Counted from the stretch's first letter, positions 36,109-45,924 are shown. The stretch: DNA of 50,674 bases from Kalymmatonema hyalinum WJT4-NPBG1 (GCA_019359075.1 JAHHIB010000066.1:1-50674); one strand, 5' to 3'. Translations and numbers: made by a program. Notes: a model not told the origin generated them from the letters alone.

Positions 36109-36891
36109 ATGAAAACCAAATTTCTCAAGCGATACCTCCATAGATTAGCACCTTGGGTCGTGCCTATTCTGTTGATTACGATTTGGCAATTACTTGTGCA
36201 ACTTGGCTGGATTGCTGCAAGAGTATTGCCTGCTCCCACAGATGTTTTGCTGGCAGGAATTCGTCTTGCTAAAACGGGAGAACTTTTTTATCACCTTGGC
36301 ATCAGCTCACAACGAGCAGTTCTTGGCTTTTCAATAGGCGGTAGTATTGCTTTTGTTCTGGGATTGTTAAATGGCATGATTCCTATAGCTGAAAAGCTGT
36401 TAGACACTTCTATTCAAATGTTGCGTAATATTCCACATTTAGCCATGATTCCCTTGGTTATCTTGTGGTTTGGTGTTGGAGAAGAAGGAAGAATCTTTTT
36501 GGTTGCTTTAGGCGTATCGTTCCCTATCTATATAAATACGTTTCATGGTGTCCGAACCATTGATCCAGGTTTGATTGAGATGGGAAAAGTATACGGGCTG
36601 AACACTTGGTCTTTGTTTTGGCAAATTATTCTCCCTGGTGCAATGCCTTCAATTTTGATTGGCGTGCGTTACGCTTTGGGAGTTATGTGGCTGACTCTCA
36701 TCGTTGCTGAAACAATTTCTTTTGACTCTGGCATTGGTTACATGGCAATGAATGCTCGTGAATTCATGCAAACTGATGTGGTCGTTTTGAGTATTCTGTT
36801 ATATGCATTGTTGGGCAAATTAGCAGATGTATCTGCTAGATTTTTAGAAAATAAATTGCTTTCTTGGCATCCAGGTTATCAGAATATATAG
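36109..36891 (+). CDS. ssuC: Aliphatic sulfonate ABC transporter permease
   Basis: The 260-residue integral membrane protein belongs to the BPD-type permeases. About six membrane helices can be seen, the first at about 12-35 (LAPWVVPILLITIWQLLVQ). The EAA-loop that contacts the ATPase reads FWQIILPGAMPSILIGVRYA. It forms the channel of the SsuABC importer. The gene is 24 bases after ssuD and 26 bases before ssuB, inside one operon. Confidence 0.93.
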   Translation: MKTKFLKRYLHRLAPWVVPILLITIWQLLVQLGWIAARVLPAPTDVLLAGIRLAKTGELFYHLGISSQRAVLGFSIGGSIAFVLGLLNGMIPIAEKLLDTSIQMLRNIPHLAMIPLVILWFGVGEEGRIFLVALGVSFPIYINTFHGVRTIDPGLIEMGKVYGLNTWSLFWQIILPGAMPSILIGVRYALGVMWLTLIVAETISFDSGIGYMAMNAREFMQTDVVVLSILLYALLGKLADVSARFLENKLLSWHPGYQNI

Positions 36892-36917
36892 CCCAAAGTT
36901 TTTAGGAGGTTTTTACT

Positions 36918-37736
36918 ATGAACCCAAAGCGTATAGGAGTAGATTTGAAGATAATCGGTCTGAGTAAAAGCTTTGGGAGTATTGATGTATTGCAAAAACT
37001 GGATTTAGAAATCGCTAGGGGCGAATTTGTGGCGATTGTCGGGCGTAGTGGCTGCGGTAAAAGTACGCTCTTGCGGCTATTGGCAGGATTGGAACGCCCT
37101 TGCGACGGCAGCATATTGCTAGATGGCAAGCAATTGCGTAAGCTCAATCCAGAAGCACGAGTTATGTTTCAGGATGCCCGTCTTTTAATGTGGAAGCGGG
37201 TTATAGAAAATGTGGCATTGGGATTGAAGCAAAACTGGCGACAAAAGGCACATTGGGCATTAGAACAAGTAGGACTTGTAGAACGGGCTTTTGAGTGGCC
37301 TAGAGTGCTTTCTGGAGGACAACGCCAGCGAGTCGCACTGGCGAGAGCATTAGTGAGTGAACCAGGTTTGCTTTTACTAGATGAGCCTTTGGGAGCGTTG
37401 GATGCCCTGACTCGGATTGAAATGCAGCGGCTAATTGAAGAGATTTGGCAACAACAGCAATTTACTGCAGTGTTGATTACTCATGACGTGGAAGAAGCTG
37501 TTACTCTTGCTGATAGAATTGTTCTGATAGAAGGAGGTCAGGTGACTATGAATTTACCTGTGCCTCTGCCTCGTCCTCGTCAGCGAAGTCATGCTATATT
37601 TGCAGCGCTAGTCGAAAAAATTTTGGAGCGGGTATTAAAGACAAAAACCCATTCCCAAGAATTGGTAAAAGGGGAATCTACCTTAGCAGAATTGCAACCC
37701 ACTATAAGATCCTCTAAGAAATTAGATGAATACTAA
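36918..37736 (+). CDS. ssuB: Aliphatic sulfonate ABC transporter ATP-binding protein
   Basis: The 272-residue ATPase of the SsuABC importer shows Walker [10 protein letters not shown] (42-50), the Q-loop at [10 protein letters not shown], the signature [15 protein letters not shown] (131-145), Walker B LLLLDEP (151-157) and the switch His in [10 protein letters not shown] strong Shine-Dalgarno sequence (TAGGAGG) precedes the ATG at 36918. Its last codons overlap the following gene by 11 bases. Confidence 0.95.
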   Translation: MNPKRIGVDLKIIGLSKSFGSIDVLQKLDLEIARGEFVAIVGRSGCGKSTLLRLLAGLERPCDGSILLDGKQLRKLNPEARVMFQDARLLMWKRVIENVALGLKQNWRQKAHWALEQVGLVERAFEWPRVLSGGQRQRVALARALVSEPGLLLLDEPLGALDALTRIEMQRLIEEIWQQQQFTAVLITHDVEEAVTLADRIVLIEGGQVTMNLPVPLPRPRQRSHAIFAALVEKILERVLKTKTHSQELVKGESTLAELQPTIRSSKKLDEY

Positions 37737-38889
37737 CGAACCAAATGCTAAGGGAAGGGTCATTTGTAGCTGGTGCTCTTATGATGCAAATCCTCCTGGG
37801 ACTAAATACTGTCAAAAGTGCGGCAAGCCGCTTGTTAAAGCTTCTCTACCTCAGAGTGACAGAAATGCTGGGTCTGATTTTTCTACACAGGTGGTGGCTG
37901 GGGTTAGCCTACTAGGTGTAGTCTTGCTGTTGTTTGGTGTGGGAGGTTACTTTTTATGGCAGCAAACCCAAGTCGTCACCACGCCTAGCAGTGTGAATAA
38001 TTCCTCGGACAACACTTCTTCGGACATCCGACTCTATGATTCTATGAAGGAAGTTGCAAACGTGCCAGCAGGAACATTCAATTATGGTGGTTCTGTCGTC
38101 TTCTCATCTCTAACCACTCAGGGCACACATCAGGCTATGACCCAGGCACATCCAAACTTTGTGCTGCGTTTCAGCGAACCCACGAACAACAACCCTGGTC
38201 AAAATACTGGGATCACCATGCTGCTTGATGGTGAACTGACCTTTGCCCAGTCCTCCAAGCCACTAGAAGATTCTCATTATAGCAAGGCAAAAGAACGCGG
38301 TTTTTCTCTACAGCAGGTGCCAGTGGCGATCGACGGCTTCTTGTTGTTTACTCATAAAGATTTGTCTATCCCTGGGCTCACAGTTGATCAAATCAAAGAT
38401 ATATATAAGGGAAAAATCACCAATTGGAAGCAGGTGGGAGGACCGGACTTAGCAATCACAGCTTTCGCTTTTAACCCCAAGTTTGGTGCTGCACTCAATA
38501 TTCTTCTCGGTCCAGAAATTAACAAACTCAGTTCCAAGGTACAGTTCATGCGCGATTACACCGATGGTGTTCGTAAAGTCTCTTCGGTCCCAGGCGCGAT
38601 TGGTCTCGGCTCTACTGGAGCAATTCTCGGTCAGCAGTCAATCCGCCCTCTTGGCGTGGCGAAAGCCAACTCCAAAAACTATGTGCAACCCTTTACAGAT
38701 GATGGCAAGCTGGTTAACGCTGCAGCTTTGCGGGATGGCACATATCCCTTAACTCGGCGTTTGTTTGTGGTGATTCGGCGAGACCGTACCTTGGACGAGA
38801 CTGCTGGAGTAGCATACACTAATCTATTGCTGTCTAAAGAAGGGCAGCAATTCATTGAAAAGGCTGGTTTCGTTCCTATCCGTAATTAA
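37726..38889 (+). CDS. Zinc-ribbon, membrane-anchored PstS-like binding protein
   Basis: The 387-residue protein starts with a cytoplasmic zinc ribbon (Cys14, Cys17, Cys29 and Cys32 in [20 protein letters not shown]), then one membrane helix (about 56-78) and an extracytoplasmic PstS-like periplasmic-binding domain (about 100-387; [20 protein letters not shown], then [19 protein letters not shown], then [15 protein letters not shown]). The latter belongs to the phosphate/anion-binding class. Its ATG lies within the end of ssuB, with 11 bases shared, so it is translationally coupled to the sulfonate operon. It has no permease of its own. A membrane sensor or accessory binding protein is plausible, for sulfate, sulfonate or phosphate; this is inference. 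Confidence 0.85.
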   Translation: MNTNEPNAKGRVICSWCSYDANPPGTKYCQKCGKPLVKASLPQSDRNAGSDFSTQVVAGVSLLGVVLLLFGVGGYFLWQQTQVVTTPSSVNNSSDNTSSDIRLYDSMKEVANVPAGTFNYGGSVVFSSLTTQGTHQAMTQAHPNFVLRFSEPTNNNPGQNTGITMLLDGELTFAQSSKPLEDSHYSKAKERGFSLQQVPVAIDGFLLFTHKDLSIPGLTVDQIKDIYKGKITNWKQVGGPDLAITAFAFNPKFGAALNILLGPEINKLSSKVQFMRDYTDGVRKVSSVPGAIGLGSTGAILGQQSIRPLGVAKANSKNYVQPFTDDGKLVNAAALRDGTYPLTRRLFVVIRRDRTLDETAGVAYTNLLLSKEGQQFIEKAGFVPIRN

Positions 38890-39353
38890 TAACTATTTTT
38901 GTATCTAAAAGGAATTATACGAAACAGCTATTTTCGTGTCATGACAGAAATTGTTCTGAAAATATGAGCCAATACTAGCAGCCAATGCAGGGCTTGGAAA
39001 TTACGCTTCGGCATTGGCTCTAGCATTCCTCTGAATGACCAACAGTATCTATCCTCAGAATTAAACGTGGGCAGATACCTTTGTACGATCCAGGTTTTCC
39101 TTCAGTTACCGAATTGTATGGTTTGTGTGAGCCTTGCACCGCTGCCTTTGCGAGCATCGCTCAACTGATGCAGCATTGATTACCCGATATCAGGGATTCG
39201 GATTTCCCTACCAATTAGCTAAAAGGTCGTATCCGCGTAGGATTTGTCTAAATAAGGATTGCGCGTTTTTATTGTTCATCCCTACACAGGCGCAATCATA
39301 AGTAGCCGCGAAGCGCCATGCGATTGAGTGCCCACTCTTTGGGCGATCGCCTC
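38890..39353. other. Intergenic region after the sulfonate cluster
   Basis: No gene is visible. The right copy of the 48-base repeat is at 39169-39216. A reading fragment at about 39078-39170 (PLYDPGFPSVTELYGLCEPC) is open but too short to call. HIP1-containing repeat debris lies at 39300-39353. Confidence 0.4.
39169..39216 (+). repeat. 48-base direct repeat, right copy
   Basis: This sequence is identical to 33099-33146 and in the same orientation, 6,070 bases apart. The bases after it diverge at once (AGCTAAAAGG against TGCCGAAAGC). Confidence 0.9.
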
Positions 39354-39600
39354 TCAAGCGACTGCATAGCCAGTGTAAAGTCTTAACTCTGGTGGACGAA
39401 ACCCAAGTACGATGTGTTCTTTGGGAATTCCAGCCCGTTCTAAATCTGCAGCAATGCCTTCTTCAGTGCCATCTCGTTGAATCCAGATTTTACCATCAAT
39501 GAGGTCAATATGAACTAGACAGCCATGAATGCGGCGATCGCGTAGCGTGCCGCAGGCATTCGCCATCCCAACCAACATCCATCCACAAAAAATGTTTTGA
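39354..39600 (-). pseudogene. Truncated second xisI copy
   Basis: The C-terminal 70 residues of an XisI protein can be read: DRRIHGCLVHIDLIDGKIWI, GIAADLERAGIPKEHIVLGF and LYTGYAVA. They line up with RRVHGCTVHIDIIGEKVWIQ and AGIPREDIVLGFHPENLRQH of the intact xisI just upstream. The N-terminal 40 residues are missing, and a CGCGTAGCGTGCCGCAGGC repeat is inserted near the fragment's start. A tandem duplication followed by decay explains this. Confidence 0.8.
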
Positions 39601-39615
39601 CAACAGGTTTGTGAT

Positions 39616-39951
39616 TCAAGATATGGCGAAGCCAGTATGTTGACGTAAATTCTCTGGATGAAAACCCAAAACAATGTCTTCACGAGGGATACCAGCTTGC
39701 ATGAGTGCTTCTGCAACTGGGTAAGAACTACCGTCATACTGAATCCAAACTTTCTCACCAATAATGTCGATATGTACCGTACAACCATGTACCCGACGGA
39801 TTCCATCCCAACCTACCTGTAGGACTTGGTAACGATCGCGTTCAGAATCTATAATAGCTCCAACATCAATTTGACCGTGATAAGGCTTGTGGGTAGTATA
39901 TTCGGATATAACTTTCCGGACTATTTCACGATACTTTGCTAGTTTATCCAT
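39616..39951 (-). CDS. xisI: XisI-family protein (fdxN element excision controlling factor)
   Basis: The 111-residue protein is of the XisI family, first known as one of three proteins (XisF, XisH, XisI) needed for excision of the fdxN element in Anabaena heterocysts. The start MDKLAKYREIVRKVISEYT, the centre HGCTVHIDIIGEKVWIQYDG and the end VLGFHPENLRQHTGFAIS are family hallmarks. Most genomes carry many XisH/XisI pairs with no nearby excisable element, so the biochemical job is not settled. It overlaps xisH by 13 bases and is translated after it. Confidence 0.9.
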   Translation of the reverse strand: MDKLAKYREIVRKVISEYTTHKPYHGQIDVGAIIDSERDRYQVLQVGWDGIRRVHGCTVHIDIIGEKVWIQYDGSSYPVAEALMQAGIPREDIVLGFHPENLRQHTGFAIS

Positions 39952-40358
39952 CGCACAATCCTCGCTTGTTGCTCATCAAAAACAATTAAGCAAATTTGTA
40001 TCCGATTGAGGATTAACTGACCAAAGCGTTCTGAAAATAAACTTTCATACACTCGCTGGGGAATTGCCAGATAAAGTAAGCGTTCTGATTCTAATTCTAA
40101 AAGTACAGTGCGATAGATATCATACTGTCCCACTGCCTCCTGAAGGTCACGTATAGGCGAAAGGCTAAGAAAACTCTTAATTTCAACGGCGATTTTTTGA
40201 GAATCTTTTTCAGCAGCTATCGTATCACGTTCTGCACCGAGATCCACATACAAATTTCGACCCCCATAAGCTAAATATAAGGGATCATCGGTAATTGTCC
40301 AGCCATCGGCTATCAGTGCTTGTACAACTACATCATGATATACATCTTTTGCAGGCAT
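39939..40358 (-). CDS. xisH: XisH-family protein, endonuclease-like fold
   Basis: The 139-residue protein is XisH-like: MPAKDVYHDVVVQALIADGW at the start, GGRNLYVDLGAER and IAVEIKSFLSLSP in the middle. These give the PD-(D/E)xK pattern, with Asp39, then Glu59-Ile-Lys61, so the restriction-endonuclease-like fold is supported and nuclease activity is possible. XisH acts with XisI in fdxN-element excision; no xisF recombinase is in the window. The gene lies 111 bases downstream of clpB on the same strand. Confidence 0.9.
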   Translation of the reverse strand: MPAKDVYHDVVVQALIADGWTITDDPLYLAYGGRNLYVDLGAERDTIAAEKDSQKIAVEIKSFLSLSPIRDLQEAVGQYDIYRTVLLELESERLLYLAIPQRVYESLFSERFGQLILNRIQICLIVFDEQQARIVRWIN

Positions 40359-40469
40359 TCGTTTGCGAAGGTTCTTTGGCTCCTAAAATACAGCTTGGAA
40401 TAATGTAGCTTATATCACGGATATGCAGGATGTGAATTAAGCAATGCGCCTTACACACCCTGCGACTGC

Positions 40470-43139
40470 TCACACTTCTTGGGATGCCTCAATTAAGAAG
40501 GTCTTATTTTGCTGGGCTGGCACTTTAACCACCACTTTCTTACTAAATGTCAACCCATGTTCCCCGTTGTCAATCACAATCGTGTCGCCAAGGACAAAAG
40601 TATTCTCCAACAACTTGGTAGCAACGGGATTTTCGACTTCTCGCTGAATTGCCCGTTTGATGGGACGTGCGCCGTATACTGGGTCATAACCCACTTCCAC
40701 CAAGTAATCGCAAGCGGCTGATGATATTTCCAATGAGATTTTTTGCTCTTGTAGAAGATTTTCCACTCGGTTGAGTTGGATGCGGACAATTTGCCGCAAT
40801 TCGCTGCGGTTGAGGGTGTGGAAGAGAATAATGTCATCAACGCGGTTGAGAAATTCGGGGCGGAAGTGCGATCGCAAAGCATCCATTACCCGGCTGCGCA
40901 TTTTTTCATACTTGGAGTCATCACCCGAGACATCTAAGATATATTCGCTACCGATGTTACTGGTCATTACAATCACAGTGTTCCGAAAATCAACTGTTCG
41001 TCCTTGAGAATCAGTAATCCTCCCGTCATCCAACACTTGCAACAGAATATTGAACACATCGGGGTGAGCTTTTTCGACTTCATCTAACAGCACCACCGAG
41101 TAGGGACGGCGACGAATAGCCTCGGAAAGTTGACCGCCTTCTTCGTAACCCACGTATCCCGGAGGCGCACCCACCAAGCGGGAAACTGAGTGTTTCTCCA
41201 TATACTCGGACATATCCAGACGCACCAAGGCGTCATCAGAATCAAAGAGAAACTGTGCTAAAGCACGGGCGAGTTCCGTTTTACCGACTCCCGTCGGTCC
41301 CATAAACAAGAATGAACCAATTGGGCGACCAGGGTCTTTCATTCCTGCACGGGCGCGACGAATTGCCGCTGAGACAGCAGAAACGGCTTCCTCTTGTCCA
41401 ATAACTTTTTGGTGGAGGTGATTTTCAAGTTGCAGCAACTTTTGCCGTTCAGATTCCAGCAGCCGATTTACAGGAATTCCCGTCCATTTAGCGACAATTT
41501 CAGCAATATCTGCTTCTGTCACCTGTTCTCGTAGCAGGGTTTCCCCTTTACTTTGAATTTCCAGCAACTGCACTTCTTTTGCTTCGCGATCATGCAGGAC
41601 ACTCTCCAATTTGCCAAACTTTAACTGTGCAGCTTTGTTAAGGTCGTAGGCGCGTTCTGCTTGTTCAATTTGCACCCGCAGCTTTTCTTCTTCTTGCTTT
41701 AATGCACTAATCGCTTCCAACAGCTGCTTTTCACCTTGCCACTGCTCATTAAATTCTTGCTGCTTTTCTGTCAAATTGACAATCTCTTGCTCAATTCGCA
41801 GCAAACGCTCTTTCGTCTGGGCTGTAGCTTTCTCTTCTCCTGCCAAGGACAGCTTTTCCATTTCTAGCTGCATCAACCGTCGGTCGATGGTTTCCAATTC
41901 CGCTGGTTTGGAGGTAATCTCCATTTTCAACTGTGCCGCTGCTTCATCCACTAAGTCAATTGCCTTATCTGGCAAGAAACGGTCGGAAATATAACGTGCA
42001 GACAGTGTTGCTGCTGCTACCAGCGCGGAGTCGGAAATCTTGACGTTGTGATGGACTTCGTAGCGTTCTTTCAGACCCCGGAGAATGGAAATTGTGTTTT
42101 CCACACTCGGCTGATCTACAAAAACTTGCTGAAAACGCCGTTCTAAAGCCGCGTCTTTTTCAATATATTTGCGGTACTCATCCAAGGTGGTTGCACCAAT
42201 ACAGCGCAGTTCTCCCCGCGCCAGCATGGGTTTGAGCAAATTGCCTGCATCCATCGCTCCTTGTTGGCTGGAACCAGTGCCGACGACGGTGTGCAGTTCA
42301 TCAATAAACAGCACAATTTGACCATTCGATTCTGTGACTTCTTTGAGGACAGATTTCAAGCGGTCTTCAAATTCGCCCCGGTATTTTGCCCCAGCAATCA
42401 AGCTGCCGATATCCAAAGCCATGAGCTGGCGATTTTTCAAAGATTCTGGAACATCGCCATTGATAATACGCTGTGCCAATGCCTCGGCGATCGCCGTCTT
42501 ACCTACCCCAGGTTCACCAATCAGTACAGGGTTATTCTTGCTGCGCCGCGACAATACTTGTATGACTCGGCGAATTTCGTCATCTCTTCCGATAACGGGG
42601 TCTAGCTTACCAGCTTTTGCCTGTTCTGTCAAGTCTCTGCCAAACTTTTGCAAAGCTTCATAACGAGATTCTGGGTTTTGGTCTGTCACCTTTTGGCTAC
42701 CGCGAACCGTTTTAATACTAGCTTCTAGCTTTGCGGTGTCTAGGTTAACGCTTTTGAATATCCGCAGTCCGATGCGTTCATCCTCAACAAAAGCTAAGAG
42801 TAAGTGTTCAATAGATATGTAGGAATCTTTCATTCTAGACCGAGCTTCTTCAGCTCGGTCTAGCAATGTGTCTAAACTACGACCGAGGTAAAGTTGATCG
42901 GCTTTACCTACTTTGGGCTGACGTTGGGTAAATGCTTCTAGTTGCTGTTGCAAGCGCAAGGCGTCAACTTCGCAACGACCGAGGATGCGTGTTGCTAGCC
43001 CAGTAGGTTCTTCTAATAAAGCAATCAGTAAATGTTCGACATCGAGTTGCTGTTGCTGATACGCTCGGACAATATCCTGTGATTTGACAATTGCTTCCCA
43101 GGCTTTATCAGTAAATTTATTTGGATCTGTAGGCTGCAT
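40470..43139 (-). CDS. clpB: ATP-dependent disaggregase ClpB
   Basis: The 889-residue protein is an AAA+ disaggregase that works with DnaK to rescue aggregated proteins. The N-terminal Clp repeats cover about 1-148. The first AAA+ has Walker A GEPGVGKT (208-215) and Walker B LFIDELH; the coiled-coil M-domain runs about 415-540 (rich in Glu/Lys/Gln); the second AAA+ has GPTGVGKT near 610 and [13 protein letters not shown]. The IGF/IGL loop for ClpP is absent, as expected of ClpB. Cyanobacteria often have two ClpB paralogues, one heat-inducible; which this is cannot be told. No CIRCE-like element was seen upstream. Confidence 0.97.
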   Translation of the reverse strand: MQPTDPNKFTDKAWEAIVKSQDIVRAYQQQQLDVEHLLIALLEEPTGLATRILGRCEVDALRLQQQLEAFTQRQPKVGKADQLYLGRSLDTLLDRAEEARSRMKDSYISIEHLLLAFVEDERIGLRIFKSVNLDTAKLEASIKTVRGSQKVTDQNPESRYEALQKFGRDLTEQAKAGKLDPVIGRDDEIRRVIQVLSRRSKNNPVLIGEPGVGKTAIAEALAQRIINGDVPESLKNRQLMALDIGSLIAGAKYRGEFEDRLKSVLKEVTESNGQIVLFIDELHTVVGTGSSQQGAMDAGNLLKPMLARGELRCIGATTLDEYRKYIEKDAALERRFQQVFVDQPSVENTISILRGLKERYEVHHNVKISDSALVAAATLSARYISDRFLPDKAIDLVDEAAAQLKMEITSKPAELETIDRRLMQLEMEKLSLAGEEKATAQTKERLLRIEQEIVNLTEKQQEFNEQWQGEKQLLEAISALKQEEEKLRVQIEQAERAYDLNKAAQLKFGKLESVLHDREAKEVQLLEIQSKGETLLREQVTEADIAEIVAKWTGIPVNRLLESERQKLLQLENHLHQKVIGQEEAVSAVSAAIRRARAGMKDPGRPIGSFLFMGPTGVGKTELARALAQFLFDSDDALVRLDMSEYMEKHSVSRLVGAPPGYVGYEEGGQLSEAIRRRPYSVVLLDEVEKAHPDVFNILLQVLDDGRITDSQGRTVDFRNTVIVMTSNIGSEYILDVSGDDSKYEKMRSRVMDALRSHFRPEFLNRVDDIILFHTLNRSELRQIVRIQLNRVENLLQEQKISLEISSAACDYLVEVGYDPVYGARPIKRAIQREVENPVATKLLENTFVLGDTIVIDNGEHGLTFSKKVVVKVPAQQNKTFLIEASQEV

Positions 43140-43618
43140 CTTTACAATTTTGGATTTTAGATTTTGAATTTTAAACTATGGATGTAGGTATTTCTTTGAA
43201 CGCACTCCAACGAAATTAAGGATGGTACTATTGTTTCAAAAGAGAAATTGTTAGATTCCTCAAGGTTTCCAGAGTTACTGGCGTTCTCAGTGCGCCCTTA
43301 GTAATTTTGCTAACAAACACTTTAGAAATACTTTTATCTGCTAACTGCAGATAGTATCAATATCTTAGTTTTTGAGTTCGTTCTTTTGTGACCCACGGTT
43401 TCGACCTCAACCTTAACTACACTAAAATGTTACTTCGCTTTTCTAGACTGATTCACTCACCCTACCTAAATCAAAGATTATAAATAAGGACTGCACTCAA
43501 CAACTTTGTTCAAATTAATATCCAACCATCATTGGAGTGCATTTGCTTGTATCTGCGGTTGCAATTTGGCGAAAGTTTGTAGTAAGGGCTTAAGCCCTTA
43601 CTACAAACCTACTCTAAT
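43140..43618. other. clpB upstream region and porin 3' flank
   Basis: No gene is visible in the 479 bases. The clpB promoter should lie in 43140-43260, and nothing distinctive was identified. A 34-base palindrome is at 43575-43608. Confidence 0.4.
43575..43608. terminator. 34-base perfect palindrome after the porin gene
   Basis: GTTTGTAGTAAGGGCTTAAG continues as CCCTTACTACAAAC, a perfect palindrome of 34 bases that begins 11 bases beyond the porin stop codon. It can form a 15-17 bp hairpin. Dispersed copies of this GTAGTAAGGGCTT palindrome are common in filamentous cyanobacteria, so it may be both a repeat and a terminator. Confidence 0.65.
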
Positions 43619-45475
43619 TTAAAATGAAATCACTGTTCTGAAGGTGCCTTGCCAAATAGTGTTGTTGGAGCTATCGTTATCTGCATTTGTTACCACCGAA
43701 AGCGTGGGGGTAATACTAACATTGTCGCTTAGCTCCAGATTATAGAATGCCTCATAATTTATCTGAGTGGCATTTCCCAGACCATCAGTGATGAAAGGTT
43801 GACCAACGGCGATACCCCCAACAGTACCAGGAAGCAGGAGGTTACGAATACCAAATCCTACCGCCCAACTAAAGGGTTGTAAATCTAAATCCTGGTTAAT
43901 GGCGTTGTTGAACCCTTGGTAACTACCAAATCCCACGCGAGTAAAAATCCCTATGTTCCGATTAAGGGCATATTCGGCATTAACCCCAAAGGCGTTAATG
44001 TCGGTGTTGTTGATTTCAGCTTTAGTATATTGTAGTCTTAATGCAAACTGATTGCTGAGTGAGTATTCCAGTTCTGCACTCGCTTGATATCTATCTTTAA
44101 ATAAGCCACCGGTGGCGTTTGAGTTGACTTGATTGGCATCAGCGGCGATGTAAAGAGAACGCAAAGTCAATTGACCACCGCCTGGATTCCAAGCTAGCGC
44201 CACTCCTGCACCGCCATTCCGGTCAATTTGGTTTTGGACAATCAGAGGGTTATTCAGAAAAAAGCTGGAACTAAAATCAACCGCCTCGTTGTTAGCATAT
44301 CTGTTACGGTCAATAAAATCGCGTGGAGACATTTTTGCCCCAACAGTTACAGCCAAATCTGACACAGGACGAAACGAGTAGTACAAGCGTCTGAGTTTGA
44401 AACGGTTCTCAACTTCCACATAATCAAGTCCGCCACCATTGGCAATTAAACCAGTCGTTCCCAACAGGTTAAGGTTCTTGTTTTGTACCCGAGCGATCGC
44501 ATCATCCCCATTGTTACCAGCTTCTAGCTGAGTCAGGAGTAAATCTTTGCTGTCGAAGCTTGTTAAAAGATTTAATCGTTGGCGGGCGACGATGGTAGTG
44601 TTTGCATGACTACCCTGTGTTAAAGCAATAATAGCTTGACCTTGGAGTTTTGTTGTGGTAGAAAATTCATTTGCTTCGAGTTGAGGGACGCGATCGCCAA
44701 TTCTGTTGACACTCTGCTGCAATTCATCCAAGGCAGAACGATATTCTCTTTGTAACCGTCGTAAAGTCATCAAGTCTTGTTGAATAAACTCATCTCCAAG
44801 ACGATTAGCAATCAAGCTATCGACTTTATCTAAGGTAGCCGCCAAGCCAGCAGCAAATTCATAACGAGACACAGGGCGGTTACCACGAAAGGTGCCATCC
44901 TGATAACCAGAGAGGACACCATAACGTTCCATGAGCGATCGCAATGCCTGATAAGCCCAGTCTGTCGGTTGAACATCAGACAATTCAGAAACCGCAGGCT
45001 GCTGAGGTGATGTCTCAGCATTCGGAGTAACATTACCAGACTCGTTTACCGAAGGCTGCTGTTGTGATGTCTCAGCATTCGGAGCAACATTACCAGACTC
45101 GTTTACAGATGGGGACTTTGTATCAGAAGTCGTGAATTCTGCTTGGGATGTAACGAATAGTTTATCTGTTACTCCTGTCATTTCATCTTTTGCCACATCC
45201 GTCACCACAGATGCCTCTGGAAATTCTGCTGGTACCGTTGAGCCAGTAAACTGTTCTAATTTATCTAGTATCTTGCAATCAGCGGGGTCATCCTCGGCAT
45301 GAGAAATTGCAATAGCAGTTTCTGGCTGCTGTGGAGAAGGCAAAGAATTCGCTGCTTTTGGGAAGCAGATAACTTGGCTGAGAATTCCACAAATGAGTAA
45401 ATTCCTAGCCAACAATTTTCGAGAACGAATTCTTTGCCGTAGGCATTGCTTTAGGCTGAACTCCATCACACCCAT
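43619..45475 (-). CDS. SLH-domain/OprB-family outer membrane porin
   Basis: The 618-residue protein is a cyanobacterial major-porin type (SOM-like, also called iron uptake porin). A signal peptide covers about 1-44. An SLH domain at about 165-225 (SDVQPTDWAYQALRSLMERY, YQDGTFRGNRPVSRYEFAAG) binds peptidoglycan polymer, a coiled coil at about 230-270 follows, and the OprB-like beta-barrel occupies 275-618, ending in aromatic-rich strands (FRTVISF). Two tandem 19-residue units (PSVNESGNVAPNAETSQQQ) at about 122-159 form the linker. It transports small solutes or iron across the outer membrane. An ATG three codons in (45466) is an alternative start. Confidence 0.92.
   Translation of the reverse strand: MGVMEFSLKQCLRQRIRSRKLLARNLLICGILSQVICFPKAANSLPSPQQPETAIAISHAEDDPADCKILDKLEQFTGSTVPAEFPEASVVTDVAKDEMTGVTDKLFVTSQAEFTTSDTKSPSVNESGNVAPNAETSQQQPSVNESGNVTPNAETSPQQPAVSELSDVQPTDWAYQALRSLMERYGVLSGYQDGTFRGNRPVSRYEFAAGLAATLDKVDSLIANRLGDEFIQQDLMTLRRLQREYRSALDELQQSVNRIGDRVPQLEANEFSTTTKLQGQAIIALTQGSHANTTIVARQRLNLLTSFDSKDLLLTQLEAGNNGDDAIARVQNKNLNLLGTTGLIANGGGLDYVEVENRFKLRRLYYSFRPVSDLAVTVGAKMSPRDFIDRNRYANNEAVDFSSSFFLNNPLIVQNQIDRNGGAGVALAWNPGGGQLTLRSLYIAADANQVNSNATGGLFKDRYQASAELEYSLSNQFALRLQYTKAEINNTDINAFGVNAEYALNRNIGIFTRVGFGSYQGFNNAINQDLDLQPFSWAVGFGIRNLLLPGTVGGIAVGQPFITDGLGNATQINYEAFYNLELSDNVSITPTLSVVTNADNDSSNNTIWQGTFRTVISF
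44997..45112 (-). repeat. 57-base tandem repeat inside the porin gene
   Basis: Two near-identical 57-base units encode PSVNESGNVAPNAETSQQQ and PSVNESGNVTPNAETSPQQ. They lie in the linker between the signal peptide and the SLH domain and are likely to vary in copy number. Confidence 0.75.
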
Positions 45476-45489
45476 GTTTTTAGTTAGAT

Positions 45490-45924
45490 TTACTGAGCAA
45501 TCATTTGCTGTTCAGTTTCTTGTTTAACACTAGAACTGTGAGTACTCAGTTGAATAAGTTCTACCTTATATCCATTTGGGTCTTCCACAAAAGCAATGAC
45601 CGTAGAACCGTGTTTCATTGGTCCTGGTTCCCGCACAACTTTACCACCAAGTTTTTTGATGTTCTCACAGGTGGTGTAAATATCATCAACACCAATGGCG
45701 ATATGACCGTAAGCATCGCCCAAGTCATACTTTTCCACACCCCAGTTGTAGGTAAGTTCTAGGACCGTATTTTCACTTTCGTCACCGTAGCCAATAAAAG
45801 CCAGAGTAAACTCTCCCCCTGGGTAATCTTTTTGACGCAGTAGCTTCATTCCCAAGAGATCACAGTAGAACTTCAGAGATTCCTCAAGGTTACCTACCCG
45901 TAGCATCGTGTGCAGGAGTCGCAT
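45490..45924 (-). CDS. gloA: Lactoylglutathione lyase (glyoxalase I)
   Basis: The 144-residue enzyme converts the methylglyoxal-glutathione hemithioacetal to S-lactoylglutathione. All four metal ligands of the E. coli enzyme are at the same positions: His5, Glu56, His74 and Glu122. The family segments [30 protein letters not shown] and VAFVEDP-like [15 protein letters not shown] are clear. The length of about 135 with an 11-residue Gln/Glu tail is normal. AAAGGAGAT stands about 6 bases before the ATG at 45924, a strong ribosome site. It is upstream of the porin, 14 bases apart. Confidence 0.95.
   Translation of the reverse strand: MRLLHTMLRVGNLEESLKFYCDLLGMKLLRQKDYPGGEFTLAFIGYGDESENTVLELTYNWGVEKYDLGDAYGHIAIGVDDIYTTCENIKKLGGKVVREPGPMKHGSTVIAFVEDPNGYKVELIQLSTHSSSVKQETEQQMIAQ

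Noticed and set aside
33099-39216. Composite transposon around the ssu genes
   Set aside because: The flanking repeats are only 48 bases, carry no transposase and are in direct orientation; they are reported as repeats only.
39354-39806. Full 150-residue protein from the frame at the xisI pseudogene
   Set aside because: The first half is an out-of-frame reading of the intact xisI; only the last 70-80 residues are XisI-like.
42261-42663. Two ORFs of over 100 codons antisense to clpB
   Set aside because: Both mirror the conserved first AAA+ domain of ClpB and have no independent support.
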